Source: Dendrolimus kikuchii
Lineage: Eukaryota; Arthropoda; Insecta; Lepidoptera; Lasiocampidae
DNA length: 64,000 bases
NCBI GenBank assembly: GCA_019925095.2
Contig: CM034398.1
Span: 12,477,001-12,541,000, forward strand
Reading direction: 5' to 3'
Below are positions 24,596 to 34,962 of this stretch, piece after piece. Both the position numbers and the translations under genes were made by a program. Below the pieces are notes generated by a model. The model had not been told where the DNA came from, searched no databases, and was given only the letters and a program-made list of their open reading frames with translations. Each line of letters opens with the position of its first letter. Within the stretch, counting starts at the first letter, position 1.

Positions 24596-25108
24596 CAGGC
24601 AGATGACCCAGTTACCTGATGGAAAATGGCTACTGTCGTCTATAGACGTCTGCAACACCAGGAGCGTAGCTAAGGGAGTGCCAGCCAGGTGGGATTGAGG
24701 GAATGGCATAAGACGAATGGAATGTAGCGGATGGTCGGCTGTTGGCTGTACCAATATTGCACACTAGGGCATCACGGTGCCAGTAATTTTGTCCTAGATC
24801 CCGTGGCGTCCTAACAAAGTGTATCTTCGTCGGGACACAGGTAGGTGGGGGGCGGGAGTTCGTCGGCTCTCTTCGGAGTTGAGGTACCGATACCATACGA
24901 GAATTCCACACGCGCACGTGTCCGCTGCAATTAGTCTCCCGTCATATCCATGACCCGTGTGTGTGTCGCAAGAAAAGACATTGCACCCTGTGTTAAGAGA
25001 GAAAAGCGGAATGGGATAGGATGGATGGGGTAAGGGGAAGGAAAACTAACCTTTTCACGTCGATCTTCTCTAAGAGCGTGGTATCACACCGATCCAGTTA
25101 CCCCAAGA
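24596..25108 (+). repeat. Composite dispersed repeat family D
   Basis: It begins with a piece resembling family C ('atggctactgtcgtctatag') but continues differently, through a purine-rich 'gggataggatggatgggg' tract, to the end 'agagcgtggtatcacaccga'. Another copy is at 36380-36690 (inverted), and a third at 51029-52372 is split by two insertions. Confidence 0.55.
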
Positions 25109-25788
25109 TAACGATTCCATCATGGCTCTACTACTTCAAAACGTATCATAACGTTAAGTCCCAGCGGCGTTAGCGACCTTCGCTTCGGAGCCCAGGTCAG
25201 CTTTCTTACTTTTTCTTCTCTTCATCACGAGGTCTTTGGCATCTTTTCCTTGTTAAACCGCCGTGAAGCCAGTATTTCTTGAGTATAGCCCTTTCACCTG
25301 GATCTGGAGAAGGTGATAAGACTAGACATAATTTGTTCCCTAGATAACGTTAAACCTTATAAATTTAAAGTCGATACTTTAAATTTTTATGTGACAGGTT
25401 CCTAAATATTACTTACTATTTATTCATTTATTTGCTATTGGTATTGGTAGAGAGTTGGCATTAATTCAAATTTATCCATTAGGATTCAAGTATAACAAGT
25501 TACAAGACGTACATAGAGCGATGATGTGACAGTATTTTCATGCTCGTTTTGCAATGTATGCAAATGAGCGGTCGTGTTTTTGTGCAATGAAAATGTAGGT
25601 TAAGATCGAGCTGGAGTGTTTAAAATATGTATGAAAGCCTTGTGTTTTACGCGCATCGTTTCGGTTTATAACTGCTACAGTAGTAATTATTCTATCGAAG
25701 CTAGTAACAGATTATAATTATCATTAAGGAAGTAATAATGACACCCACCCAGTGAAAAACGTAACTTTTAATGCTTGGTCTTCGCCTG
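25109..25788. other. Non-coding, nothing recognised
   Basis: No gene or recurrent repeat was recognised; the first ~200 bases are moderately GC-rich without a sustained frame. Confidence 0.35.
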
Positions 25789-25902
25789 GGATAATATTAT
25801 AATTATTTACTGTGACCAAATGTGTCTTACTAATAGCGTTAATGATAACGCCTTTAACAAATAGTTACATTAGTGTATATAGGTATATTATATATGTATA
25901 CG

Positions 25903-26803
25903 CATAGCTGGGCACCGTTAATCAAATAGTTAACTTCGTTAATTGCTAATCCATTACTGAAAAAGTTAACTTCGTTAAAAGTTAAAGCGTTACATTTCAG
26001 AAAATTTAACGCAAGTTAACGTTAATCGTTAATCCGTTAACACGTGATAAAAATTGCATCTTATAAAAACTGTTGGTTCTGGAAGTTAACACGTTAGAAA
26101 CAAAAAAAAGACTGGTATAATTATTAGGGTGTTTAATATAGGCATGTTGACAAACAATGTTTTTTCATTCATTTGGATTAAGGTTCAGATTTTATTTTAT
26201 TAAGTTAGACCAGTTGCGTTCTGGACGAAACACTAATTAGACAAACTAATTTTAAGACGATTTGATAGTAATATAATGGCCAATTGCTATTTAGTCGAAT
26301 TGCTACATAGAGATAGCACTTACATCTTAGACGAAACGATACTAAACCGTCCAATTTATCTGTCAATTTAATCATCTGGCATAATATGAATATTCTCCTT
26401 CATGAACATTATTATGTTGAAGTTCTCGTCTGAAAGCGAGGCTCGTTTCGGCTGTAGTATATCCTTGCCCGTGAAGAAAAGACGTTCAACTGCTGCGCTT
26501 GAGGGTATAGCAGTAATATATATATATTTAATTAACAGATTTGCGAATATCTGTTCCCCGAGAAATGCCGCATCATTTAACGAGTCTTTTGACTTTATGT
26601 CTAGCTACATTTTAACGAGACTTTGAGCTTTGCTCTTTAAAGTTTTGTTGCTGGATTAATGATTAACGGACTTTGGGGAATTTAACGGAAATTAACGAGT
26701 CCGTTAACATATTTTAAAGTTAACTTAAAAGTTAATCCGTTACTTGAAATGTTAACTTCGTTAATTAACGATTAACGGATTAACGAGTTAATGCCCAGCT
26801 ATG
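25903..26803 (-). mobile_element. 901-bp internally deleted hAT transposon
   Basis: Perfect 12-bp terminal inverted repeats, CATAGCTGGGCA at the left and TGCCCAGCTATG at the right. They are bordered by a perfect 8-bp target-site duplication TGTATACG (25895-25902 and 26804-26811). An 8-bp duplication and a TGGGCA-type terminus are hallmarks of the hAT superfamily. The subterminal ~150 bp on each side are packed with GTTAA/TTAACG repeats, which in hAT elements often serve as transposase-binding sites. The centre still encodes a transposase remnant on the - strand. It is too short to be autonomous. Confidence 0.9.
26368..26604 (-). pseudogene. hAT transposase C-terminal dimerisation domain remnant
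   Basis: A 78-codon open stretch on the - strand, stop at 26368, bounded upstream by a stop at 26605. It contains AIPSSAAVERLFFTGKDIL followed by QPKRASLSDENFNIIMF. This is the hAT dimerisation signature: the family pattern is an (I/P)xSSAxxERxFS segment, then a basic-residue and LSxxxxxxLxFL segment. The catalytic N-terminal part is gone. A non-transposase frame on the + strand at 26402-26626 is its antisense shadow. Confidence 0.85.
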
Positions 26804-26938
26804 TGTATACGTTATCTGTCAATATTTAACGTCATTAATAAATAATGACAATAAAGCACCACAAATAATGTATTAAACCCATCGCTACATCTGCGTGAAG
26901 TGGTCAATAACTATAAAAATTATTCCAGGTGAAGCAAT

Positions 26939-27540
26939 ACTATATATAACAAGTACCTATAATACATTTCTACTAATGATCAGAGGACGCCACGAGTTAT
27001 TTTTTCTTCTTCTTTCTTTACTTTTTTGTTATAACCATAAATAGCTGTAGAAAAAATCCCACTCAAACTTTTAACAACTTTTACAATAATTATAATATAC
27101 TTTTGAAAGTAGATCAAAAGAAACAGACATTGTAATTATTGTTCTAAATAAGTTTTGTTTCAAATTCATATTTAATCAGAGTATCAGAACGTTTCTAATG
27201 TACTTGTATACCTATATAAAAGCATCCTTAGCGAACAAAGTGGCACTGTCATCTATTAAGGCGAAACAATAAAGTACTGGAATTGTCGTTTATTAAACTT
27301 TTCTTAATTATACTTTGTTTATTTTTTCTCATATTTAGATCAAATCAGACAGCGTATTAAATCACACTACTTTCCACAGTATGACGCTATACGTACAAAT
27401 TATATTCAATTATTATGATTACAAATTAGTGCATTGTTTGGCAAATAATTTACTAATGTATGTAATTTAGTGGCCGCAGAAATTGCCCATTAATCAAAGT
27501 TTGCTAAAACATTTTTCATGTGTTGCTTTTTCTTTGACAG
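26939..27540. other. Intron or upstream non-coding DNA
   Basis: AT-rich, ends with a polypyrimidine tract 'tgttgctttttctttgacag' directly at the exon at 27541. No upstream exon was recognised here. Confidence 0.5.
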
Positions 27541-27737
27541 ATCGGGCAGAGGCGCAGCGTACGCGTGTTCTGAAGGCGAGGGCAACGCGCCCAAATCGTG
27601 TTGTGGTCGACCACCTCTTAGGCTGTGTGTGCTTTTCCTGGGTGTGGTGGGAGCCTGTCTAGTAGCTGCCGGAGCGGTGCTCGGGGCATTACGACCGCAT
27701 CCCAGAGCACCGCTCACACTTCTACTGCTTATGATAG
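27541..27737 (+). CDS. Coding exon a (first transmembrane segment)
   Basis: Preceded by 'tttctttgacag' (acceptor) and followed by 'gtatgc' (donor after ATAG). It begins with the last base of a split codon. The product starts SGRGAAYACSEGEGNAPK, then a double Cys (SCCGRPPL). The first hydrophobic segment LCVLFLGVVGACLVAAGAVL follows, then a basic/proline turn LRPHPRAP and the start of the second segment, TLLLLMI. The exon is much more GC-rich than the flanking DNA, as expected for coding sequence. The alternative reading that starts with ATG at 27518 would place coding sequence across the acceptor and is not favoured. Confidence 0.78.
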
Positions 27738-27937
27738 GTATGCAATCTTTCAATATCACATTTTACTCTACACAGACAGGCTTAGAAGGCTTTCTAGACG
27801 ACCGCACCTAATGAGTATAATGCGATTGCCACCAAGCTCTTTTAGTAATCATTCACATAAATTACTTTATTAAACCTTGTATTAGTATAAACTACATTTT
27901 AAAAAAGATTAATAATATTAAGTATGAAGTGAATATA

Positions 27938-28075
27938 TGTTGTTGGGAGTTTCTTGCGCCGCTTCTTCTCCTTTAACAGTAAACCAGATTGCTTTGGAAC
28001 CAGTAGATTCATGACTCTCAATGGATAATCTGTAACATTCCAGTTTGTAATAAATACATTGATTTTCATTTTCAC
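27938..28075 (+). mobile_element. 3' UTR fragment of a Jockey-type element
   Basis: It contains 'gttgttgggagtttcttgcg' and 'ccgcttcttctcc', matching the - strand 3' region of the large Jockey element (about 29640-29680) and the piece at 5196-5395. It lies in the first visible intron of the host gene. Confidence 0.5.
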
Positions 28076-28439
28076 ACAGCCAAAAATTCTTATCTTTATT
28101 TCAATACAATTTGATTCTAAGATTATAGCTTGTTTGTTCAGTTTTAGTAATTATTTTTTCTGAATAACTAATTGTGTGATTTACTGCAAAAAGATTTCTT
28201 AAAGTTAGAGTACATAACAAAACCTAAAGATAACTTTCAATCCAGCAAGAAATAATGTAGGTATCTAGCCTCTGCATATTTAAAGAAGGAATACTTCTTC
28301 AGAAAGCACTAGTTAGTTGCGGATGTTATTTCACTAAGTAGGTGTACAGAGTAGCACCTGTTTAATCGCAATACTTTCCTAAACCACTAACTAGTATATT
28401 TTTGAAGAGAAGAAAAATGATATTAAAAAATCGCGATAA

Positions 28440-28735
28440 GTATCAAAAGTTCGAAGTTACACAGCCCCGGATCATGCCATGTTCATCAGATGCCCACCGA
28501 GGGCATGAGATGCACACACGTGCGTCTGTGGCTCTTATCATATGCCTACGCGCCCCACGAAACAACGTGTATGTGCCTAAAGTACTGGATATCACAGTGG
28601 TCAGTTTCTTTAATGATGAGTTGTGTATTTATATGCGAAGTTTGAATTTACTGCCATGTGAATAGGACGCTCGGGGTATGTGCCCGGCTTGACCCCCCCC
28701 CCCCCCACCCCACCTCGCTAGATCCGGCCCTGCCG
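28440..28735 (+). repeat. Dispersed repeat with poly-C tract
   Basis: It opens near 'cacagccccggatcatgcca' and ends 'cgctagatccggccctgccg', a phrase shared by abundant lepidopteran repeats. It includes an uninterrupted C run at about 28691-28704. The 87-codon frame 28402-28665 overlapping it lacks any family feature. Confidence 0.4.
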
Positions 28736-28777
28736 ATACACAAGACTATTGTTGACTATTGTCTTCCTTTTTTCTCA

Positions 28778-28893
28778 GAGTTAAATTCATCCCTTGTTAA
28801 AAGTTGTGAAGTTTGCTTATACCTTCTATATTTTTGATATCGTTTATCTCAACAAAGCTGTTCATCATAAGGAAATCCATTACAATAAGTCTT
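28778..28893 (-). mobile_element. Short duplicate of the Jockey element 3' end
   Basis: It carries, in the same order as 29383-29765, the blocks 'cagagttaaattcat', 'gatatcgtttatctcaacaa' with 'agctgttcatcataa', and 'aaatccattacaata'. The middle is shortened from ~300 bp to ~35 bp. It is either a second, deletion-bearing insertion or a segmental duplication with deletion. Confidence 0.6.
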
Positions 28894-29382
28894 TGATCGT
28901 TTAACAGTTTGCAACCCATTTCACGCTCAGCCGTGTCTTTTTTTCATAGCTGATTAAAGTTATCCGCTCTGATGAACGAGCGAACAAAACGAAAGTAGAT
29001 GAGAATTCCGTCGGTTTACCGACAAACGTGCACCGGTGTGACTCTAACGTTCTAATATTCATAAATATGTTCAAAATGGCTGTACACGGTCGACGTAACA
29101 GATGACCGTAATTAAGTGCGAACAATCTGCCGCATTTCATTTTGTTATTCCCTATGCATATGACAATGAAGCGGCGGACCCGAATGTCATTACAACATTC
29201 GTATCGCCTCGTTCCCTCGCCAAGGCAAGTTTTCAATTAAACTTCAAATGAGTTCAGTTCGGAATTAATTGAATTTTCATTAACGATAGGGACAAATGAT
29301 ATTGTTACAGCCAAGCGATGTATTGTTGTGTGGAGTTGGGGCAATTTGTACGCGTCAATCACTTGGCAACTTCACGCATTCA
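28894..29382. other. Spacer between the two Jockey 3' ends
   Basis: About 490 bp of mixed composition, noticeably less AT-rich than the surrounding intron. It has a 111-codon - strand frame at 28901-29236 with no recognisable domain. Origin unknown. Confidence 0.35.
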
Positions 29383-29719
29383 GAGTTAAATTCATACCCT
29401 TGTTCGCGAAGCGAAAGCCCGGGGGGCAACTTGCTCGAGGGAGCTCCCTAAGGAAGACTGTTGCCATGAATGGGGAATGAATTTAATGATGCCCACCATA
29501 GGGCGACACAAAATACTAATTGAGAACGGGCGACGGGTAATATAAAGCCCGAAGGGAAGGATCACGGCGGGCCGGGATCGGTGGTTTGCGGTGGCCTACG
29601 CTATCTTACTGCCGTTTCGCAACGTGTTATGGCTGGGAGAGAAGAAACGGCGAAAGAAACTTCCCAGCAACACGCCTAGTCTATCCTGTTGATATCGTTT
29701 ATCTCAACAAAGCTGTTCA

Positions 29720-32020
29720 TCATAACTCGCGTATGTCATGATCGGGAGGATGAAATCCATTACAATAGGGGATTTGTTGGTCATAGAGCGAAATGGTTTT
29801 TAGGCGAAGGCTAGCGCGTTTGGGGGAGCGAAGCGTGCCCGGGGAAAAGAACATTGCTGCGCTTTTCTCCGGGTTTACCTCTATCCTCCATTTGCGAAAC
29901 CATTCGCCTAGTTCTGTGACAGCTGTCTGCAGCCGGATGCAAGCCATTTGTCGGTTTTGATCTGATGTATAGAGTGCGGTGTCATCCGCAAAGAGGGCCA
30001 ACTCCACATCTGGAGTTTTTGGGAACAGCGTGAAGAGTAGTGGCGACAGGGCCGAGCCCTGTGGTACACCGGCTGTGAGTGGGTGAGGGGACGAGCGCGT
30101 TCCCTCCACTCGAAAACGGAAGCTACGACCTAGGAGGAAGTCTCGCAAGATGAGCACGAGTCTGTCTGGCATACCGAACTGGTACAGCTTGTAAATCAAG
30201 CCGTTGTGCCAGACCTTGTCGAAGGCTTTTGCTACGTCTAGAAACAGTGCGGCTGTTCCTATAGGGCGGGGGCGATGGGCAAAGTGAGATAATATGTGCT
30301 CCGTGATGCGGTGCACCTGTTGGACGCATGAGTGTCTGGCACGGAAGCCAAATTGCTCATCGGGTATTAGATGTTTGCTGAAGGCAAAATCTCTAAGTCG
30401 AGAGAGGATGACCCTCTCGTAAAGCTTGCTGAGTGCGCTCAGTAGGCTGATTGGACGGTAGCTAGACGGTTTATTAGCCGGTTTTCCCGGCTTGTGAATA
30501 CCGATGACATCTGCTTCCTTCCAGATCGCGGGAAAGGAGCAGTTTGTTATGGCGGCATTGAAGATGCTCACTAGAATTATAATTAGATGGGCGGGTAGGA
30601 GTTTTAAAACGCGATTGTTGATGCCATCGGTCCCTGGGGCCTTTCGCGGTTTGAGAGACTTGATCAGATCTTGCACTTCTTCGACCGTGACCGTGTCGAG
30701 TGTGGTTTCCGCTGGTAAGGAGGATCTACGTTCGACCTCGGAGTCTACCTCCGTCAGGTGTGACTGGTCGACGTTTTGCGTAGTGGGGGAGCATTGAAGC
30801 TCTAGACTCTGAGCAAGGCACTCGGCCTTCTCCTCGTCATCGAACGCCTCGGTGTTGTCGGCTCTTTCTAGCGCGGGTATGACAGTAAGGGTGTCTGATT
30901 TGAGAGCTCTAGCCAGCTTCCAGTATGCCTGGTGAGTTGGCTCGATATCCCTCAACGTTCTGTCCCAACGTTGTTCCCTGACTTCCCGGATACGTAGTTT
31001 GACCTCGCGCTCTAGTTCGCGGAGTCGGACTCTGTTATCCTCGGTGGGATATCTGTCGTGAGCTCTGGAGGCGGCTCTCTTTTCCCTCAGCAGTACCCTC
31101 ACCTCGTCCGGCAGGCATAAGTGGCGGTCATCCTCCACTGGCACCTGCCTGGACGAGTTCCGCACTGCGGATTGAAGGTGGCTGGTGAGGGCCTCGATTG
31201 CCGTCTCCGTGTCATGGCGGGACACGATGTGGTCCGGGATGCGGTCCAGGTCTTGTGAGCTGGTTGCCTTGAGGAGGGTCTCAAGTCTCAACCAATCCAC
31301 AGAGGTCCTAGTTTCAGATGTCTGGTCTGTCTGTGGTCCTAATCTGAGGATAACCGGACGATGGTCCGAGTCGATATCGTCCATCGTTTCGATCGAATGG
31401 AACTGAAGGGTTACGCCCCTCAGTAATGCTAGGTCGAGAGTGTTTGGGGTCCCCCAGTCGCGGTTGGGGGGGTATCTTGTGGGGGTCATGGGAGTTAGTA
31501 TATCAAACAAAAGATTGTCTGATATATTTATTAGGGCTCTGCCATTGGGGTTAGTGGTATTGCAATTCCACTGCTCGTGTTTGCAATTCAGATCTCCGGC
31601 TATAATAACAGCCGGGCCTAAGTTGAATAGGGTTTCTAGGTCTTTCTTAATAAGGGTTTTTTGGCATGCGAGGTATGCTGAAACTATGACTAGAGGTTGG
31701 TGGCCAGTCATTGCTAGTCTGCAGGCGGATACCTCCATACCGTCTAGTGGGGGGGTGACTACAGGCATGCAGTGTAGGGATCTTCTGAAATAGATCAGGG
31801 TGCCGCCACCACGGCCTACCCTGTCATGTCTAGTGATCCGATAGTTAGAGATCTTTGGATCTCTATTACTCGGTTTCAGGAAGGTCTCCTGTACTAGTAG
31901 TATATCTACTTGATTGGTAACCAGGAAGTCATGGACCAAGTCGCGCTGGTTTCGAAGGCCATTGGCGTTATAAGTCGCCAGAGTCAATGAGCGTGGTTTA
32001 TTTCTACCTACATGCGCCAT
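29720..32020 (-). pseudogene. Jockey ORF2: endonuclease-reverse transcriptase, damaged
   Basis: The 766-codon frame opens MAHVGRNKPRSLTLATYNAN, an apurinic-endonuclease start with the family motifs LVQETFLKP, AGDLNCKHEQW and SDHRP in the first ~230 residues. Reverse-transcriptase motifs follow: KAPGTDGI (about 457), SYRPISLLSALSKLYE (about 520), LDVAKAFDKVWH (about 595), GVPQGSALSP (about 650) and FADDTALY (677). Two lesions are visible. A few residues seem missing between PLLFTLF and ALFADD. After DQQIP the frame runs into unrelated codons and stops, while a later RT motif, PIMTYAS, survives in another frame at about 29715-29735. The thumb/connection region is therefore deleted and the enzyme is presumably dead. 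Confidence 0.85.
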
Positions 32021-32057
32021 TTGTTACCGGTAACAATAATTTGACTAGGTTGTTTAG

Positions 32058-33902
32058 TTACAACGATCTAAGTATTTGGAGGAGGTACGCGTGATCCATT
32101 TCGATCACGAGTTGATCCCGGAGGGAGGGTTGTGTTGACTCTGAAACTTGCCTCAGTTTCCGAGCCAAGAGTTGGACCTCTTGCAGGTCGAAGGGCAAGT
32201 TCTTGGCGAATTTAGTCGCCAAAGCTAAGTCCTCCGCTATAGAGTGGTGGGCCGATGGCCCTGAAGGTCCCTTAGAAATGGGGGCGAGGGCGGGGGCGGG
32301 GGTGGCCGAGGGTAGGCCGGCCATAACTGGGGCACGCGTCCTTAGCGGAGGGAACGCTTCCGTCGTGGGAAGACCCGTCCAGTGGTTTACCACTGGGGGG
32401 GGGGCCGCCACGAATGCGGGTTTGTTCGGCACTTTTCTAGTGCCTTTTTGGGCATTGCCCTTTCCGACCTTACGTTTGGGTCGGGGGGCGGCAGGGCAGC
32501 CTCTGTAGTTAGCGGGGTGACCCGCTTGGCCGCAGAGGATGCAGCTCGGTGGCTCCGGGGAGTCCCGGGTGCGAGTGCACTCCGAGGTCCCGTGGTCGCC
32601 CAGGCACTTGACGCACCTGGGACGGGATTGACAATGTAGGGCAGAGTGCCCATAAAGTTGGCAGCGATGACACTGCCGCAGTGTATGTTTTTCGTGTGGA
32701 CGTTCCACACGAAGGCCAGAGAGGCCACAGACCTTCTCAAGATCGAAGATCTTTTTCCCCTCTGGGGAGAGGTCGAGGACAACCAATACTAGGTTTAGAG
32801 GGGACTTTGTGGCGTCGCCTCTGTGCATACGGTGCACTTCGTGCACTGGTAGGGCTTGGGACTTAAGGTCCTCTAGAATATAGGAACTTTCAATTTCCTG
32901 AGGAAGTCCGCGGATTACAGCCCGAAGGCGTTTTTCTTCTGGCAGGGCGTAAGTGTAGTAACCGATTTTACGGTCACATAATAAAGTAGTTAGGGCGCGG
33001 TGGTCACTTGAAGACGTGACCATAACTTTGATGCCGTGTTGAGTATCACGGGCTTCCTTTATGGAGATTGCCTTACCTGGCAGTTCTTTAGCGAGTTGAA
33101 GCCAATGGGCTTTCTCGCGGATGGTCAGGGGTGGCGGCGGGCGTTGTGAAGGTGGCCCAGGGCGGCTGGAAGGTGCCGCTGTCGGTGTTGTGCCCGCTGT
33201 TGGGGCGGGGTTGGGGGGGACCTCCCTCTGGGTCTTACGTTTTTTAGTACGATTAACGGTTATAAAACCGTCATCGTCTTCGCGGTCTAAGGGGATGTTC
33301 GCGGGAGGCGCGACATCCATAGGAGTAATTTCATCGGCCGGTGGAAGAGGGGCATCCCTGAGGTTTTGCGGACCTTCAGAGGATAAATCGATTTCTCGAC
33401 GAGAATCGATTACGCGATGGATGGGCGAACGTGAACGCGATGTCGTCGAACTCGCAGAGCTCGAACGCGGTTTTGTCGATGCGGAACCGCGAGAAAACGA
33501 GGCGCGCGACTTTGGTGCCACACGATGGGCATCGTTGAGCGGGGGTGCGGGCGGCGGGCGCACTGGTAACGCGGCGGGTATGGATGCGGGGGGCGCGGGC
33601 GCTACGGCAGAGTGCAGGTGGACCGCGGTAAGCGCGGCGGCGGGGGTTGCGGGGCGTGCGCTAGTCGCGGCAGGTGCGATGGTCGCGGCAGATGCGGGTG
33701 CGGGGAGGGGGGCCTGCGCGGGGGCCCTTTGCACGTGTGACTCGCGGGACACAGGTTTCTCGGAATTAAGTTCCGAAATAACGGGCACCATTGATTGGGA
33801 CTCCGGAGTCCTCAAAAATTGGTCGAGAGCTTGAGGGAATTGCTGTCGTAAAAACGACAGCAAACCCTCTAGCAACGATGGGGAGGGCTCCACGCCGTCC
33901 AT
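32058..33902 (-). CDS. Jockey ORF1: gag-like nucleic-acid-binding protein
   Basis: An uninterrupted 614-codon frame from the ATG at 33902 (MDGVEPSPSLLEGLL); an in-frame ATG 17 codons upstream at 33953 is an alternative. The N-terminal half is low-complexity, rich in Ala, Pro and Ser (about residues 50-230), followed by a basic TKKRK patch. Three zinc knuckles follow, numbered from the 33953 start: CHRCQLYGHSALHC (about 428), CVKCLGDHGTSEC (about 445) and CILCGQAGHPANYRGC (about 470). This domain order matches ORF1 of Jockey-type elements, which packages the element RNA. Very GC-rich for the region, which points to the mobile origin. Confidence 0.88.
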   Translation of the reverse strand: MDGVEPSPSLLEGLLSFLRQQFPQALDQFLRTPESQSMVPVISELNSEKPVSRESHVQRAPAQAPLPAPASAATIAPAATSARPATPAAALTAVHLHSAVAPAPPASIPAALPVRPPPAPPLNDAHRVAPKSRASFSRGSASTKPRSSSASSTTSRSRSPIHRVIDSRREIDLSSEGPQNLRDAPLPPADEITPMDVAPPANIPLDREDDDGFITVNRTKKRKTQREVPPNPAPTAGTTPTAAPSSRPGPPSQRPPPPLTIREKAHWLQLAKELPGKAISIKEARDTQHGIKVMVTSSSDHRALTTLLCDRKIGYYTYALPEEKRLRAVIRGLPQEIESSYILEDLKSQALPVHEVHRMHRGDATKSPLNLVLVVLDLSPEGKKIFDLEKVCGLSGLRVERPHEKHTLRQCHRCQLYGHSALHCQSRPRCVKCLGDHGTSECTRTRDSPEPPSCILCGQAGHPANYRGCPAAPRPKRKVGKGNAQKGTRKVPNKPAFVAAPPPVVNHWTGLPTTEAFPPLRTRAPVMAGLPSATPAPALAPISKGPSGPSAHHSIAEDLALATKFAKNLPFDLQEVQLLARKLRQVSESTQPSLRDQLVIEMDHAYLLQILRSL

Positions 33903-34080
33903 TGTCCCTGAGGGGGACGAACGATTTGGTGGAAAAACCACCTGATGACGCACTTTTCACTGCACTGTCACAGAAAAAATACAGATCGACCGGGTGAACG
34001 AACGAACACAACGAACACGAATAACGGACTTAGCCGAGGCGGAACGGGAGACGTGCGCGCGCGACGAACCAGAGTAAATA

Positions 34081-34800
34081 TTAATTTTGTTTTTTGTTTG
34101 TGATATTTACCCATTGCATGGGTGAGAAAATGAAATGCATAACGACGAAGAGTAATTTGTATGTTCGTGTTAATGTTTATCAAAATTGAATAAACGTAAG
34201 TATTTATATTCACGAAATTTGAAAATAAAAGCGGCAAGAATCTATTCAAGGATCTTATACTAGTTCTTGAACTTATATTTGCTGTAGTTATTGCAAATAC
34301 AAGAACTGAAAACATTTAGGAAGCCAAATTATTAGAAATTTCTAATAGGCATTGCGCGTTGGTGAGTTAGCAGGAAACAGTTCTCATAGTACCTTTTTTG
34401 CCAGTAGCTTTAATAAAGAATTAATAAAGTGCTCTACGTTTTTCCGATTGTTTAACTAAATTCTTTACCAGAATTACCATACGTTCACCCTTTTGTTTCC
34501 GTAGAATTTAAACAATGTGTTTTTAATCTACATACTTCCATGTATACATAATTACATCAACATATTTCGTATGTTGAAGCATACAGCAGTCCGGAACGTA
34601 TTGTTCATGATCACGTGAATGAAAAATAATTAACAACAGTTGCTAAATACATGGCAGTTGTTATTACCTGTGGCGAATTTCTCTATAGCTAAATTAATTA
34701 CATTTATCATGCGGTTTCAATGCAACTGTTAACATATTGCACTTTAACAGTAGTGTTTCATGCTAGGGGAAAAGGTTATTATTGTTAAACATTATATGCT
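34081..34800. other. Intronic non-coding DNA
   Basis: AT-rich, no repeat recognised. Confidence 0.4.
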
Positions 34801-34962
34801 CGGGCTCCATCTGGGATAACGTTATTGTTATTGAGTGTGGCCAAATACGTCTTGCTTATAGCGTTTAAAATAAAGCCGTTTACGAAAAGCTACATTAGTG
34901 TATATACAAGTTATTTGTCGTAACGGCCTATACCTATAACATTATCCCAGATATAGCAGAAA
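34801..34962. mobile_element. MITE family M copy
   Basis: Left end GGGCTCCATCTGGGATAACG and right end 'attatcccagatatagc' are inverted repeats. The core 'agctacattagtgtatatac' matches the family. It is intronic to the host gene. Confidence 0.62.

Larger units (their letters stand above)
25789..26938. mobile_element. MITE family M copy split by a hAT insertion
   Basis: The left part (25789-25902) has the terminal repeat 'cttcgcctgggataatatta', the right part (from 26804) ends 'attattccaggtgaag', its inverse. Between them lies the 901-bp hAT derivative. Without it, the MITE core 'gtgtata...gtatacgttatctgtcaat' is continuous and matches other family M copies, confirming the nesting. Confidence 0.7.
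29383..34080 (-). mobile_element. Jockey-clade non-LTR retrotransposon, internally deleted
   Basis: The full layout of a Jockey element on the - strand: a 5' leader (about 34080-33903), a gag-like ORF1, a 37-base gap, a pol ORF2, and a 3' UTR with GC-rich hairpin-capable sequence down to about 29383. ORF2 is damaged in its C-terminal third. No clear target-site duplication was found, so both outer ends are approximate. It sits antisense in the first visible intron of the host gene. Confidence 0.85.

Noticed and set aside
24362..24917. - strand frames of 130 and 95 codons
   Set aside because: They run across a family C SINE and a family D repeat; no protein family features.
26402..26626. 74-codon + strand frame inside the hAT element
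   Set aside because: The opposite strand encodes the recognisable hAT dimerisation motif; the + frame is its shadow.
33121..33834. 237-codon + strand frame rich in Gly/Ala/Val
   Set aside because: It is the antisense shadow of the GC-rich Jockey ORF1, which has zinc knuckles and a family match on the - strand.
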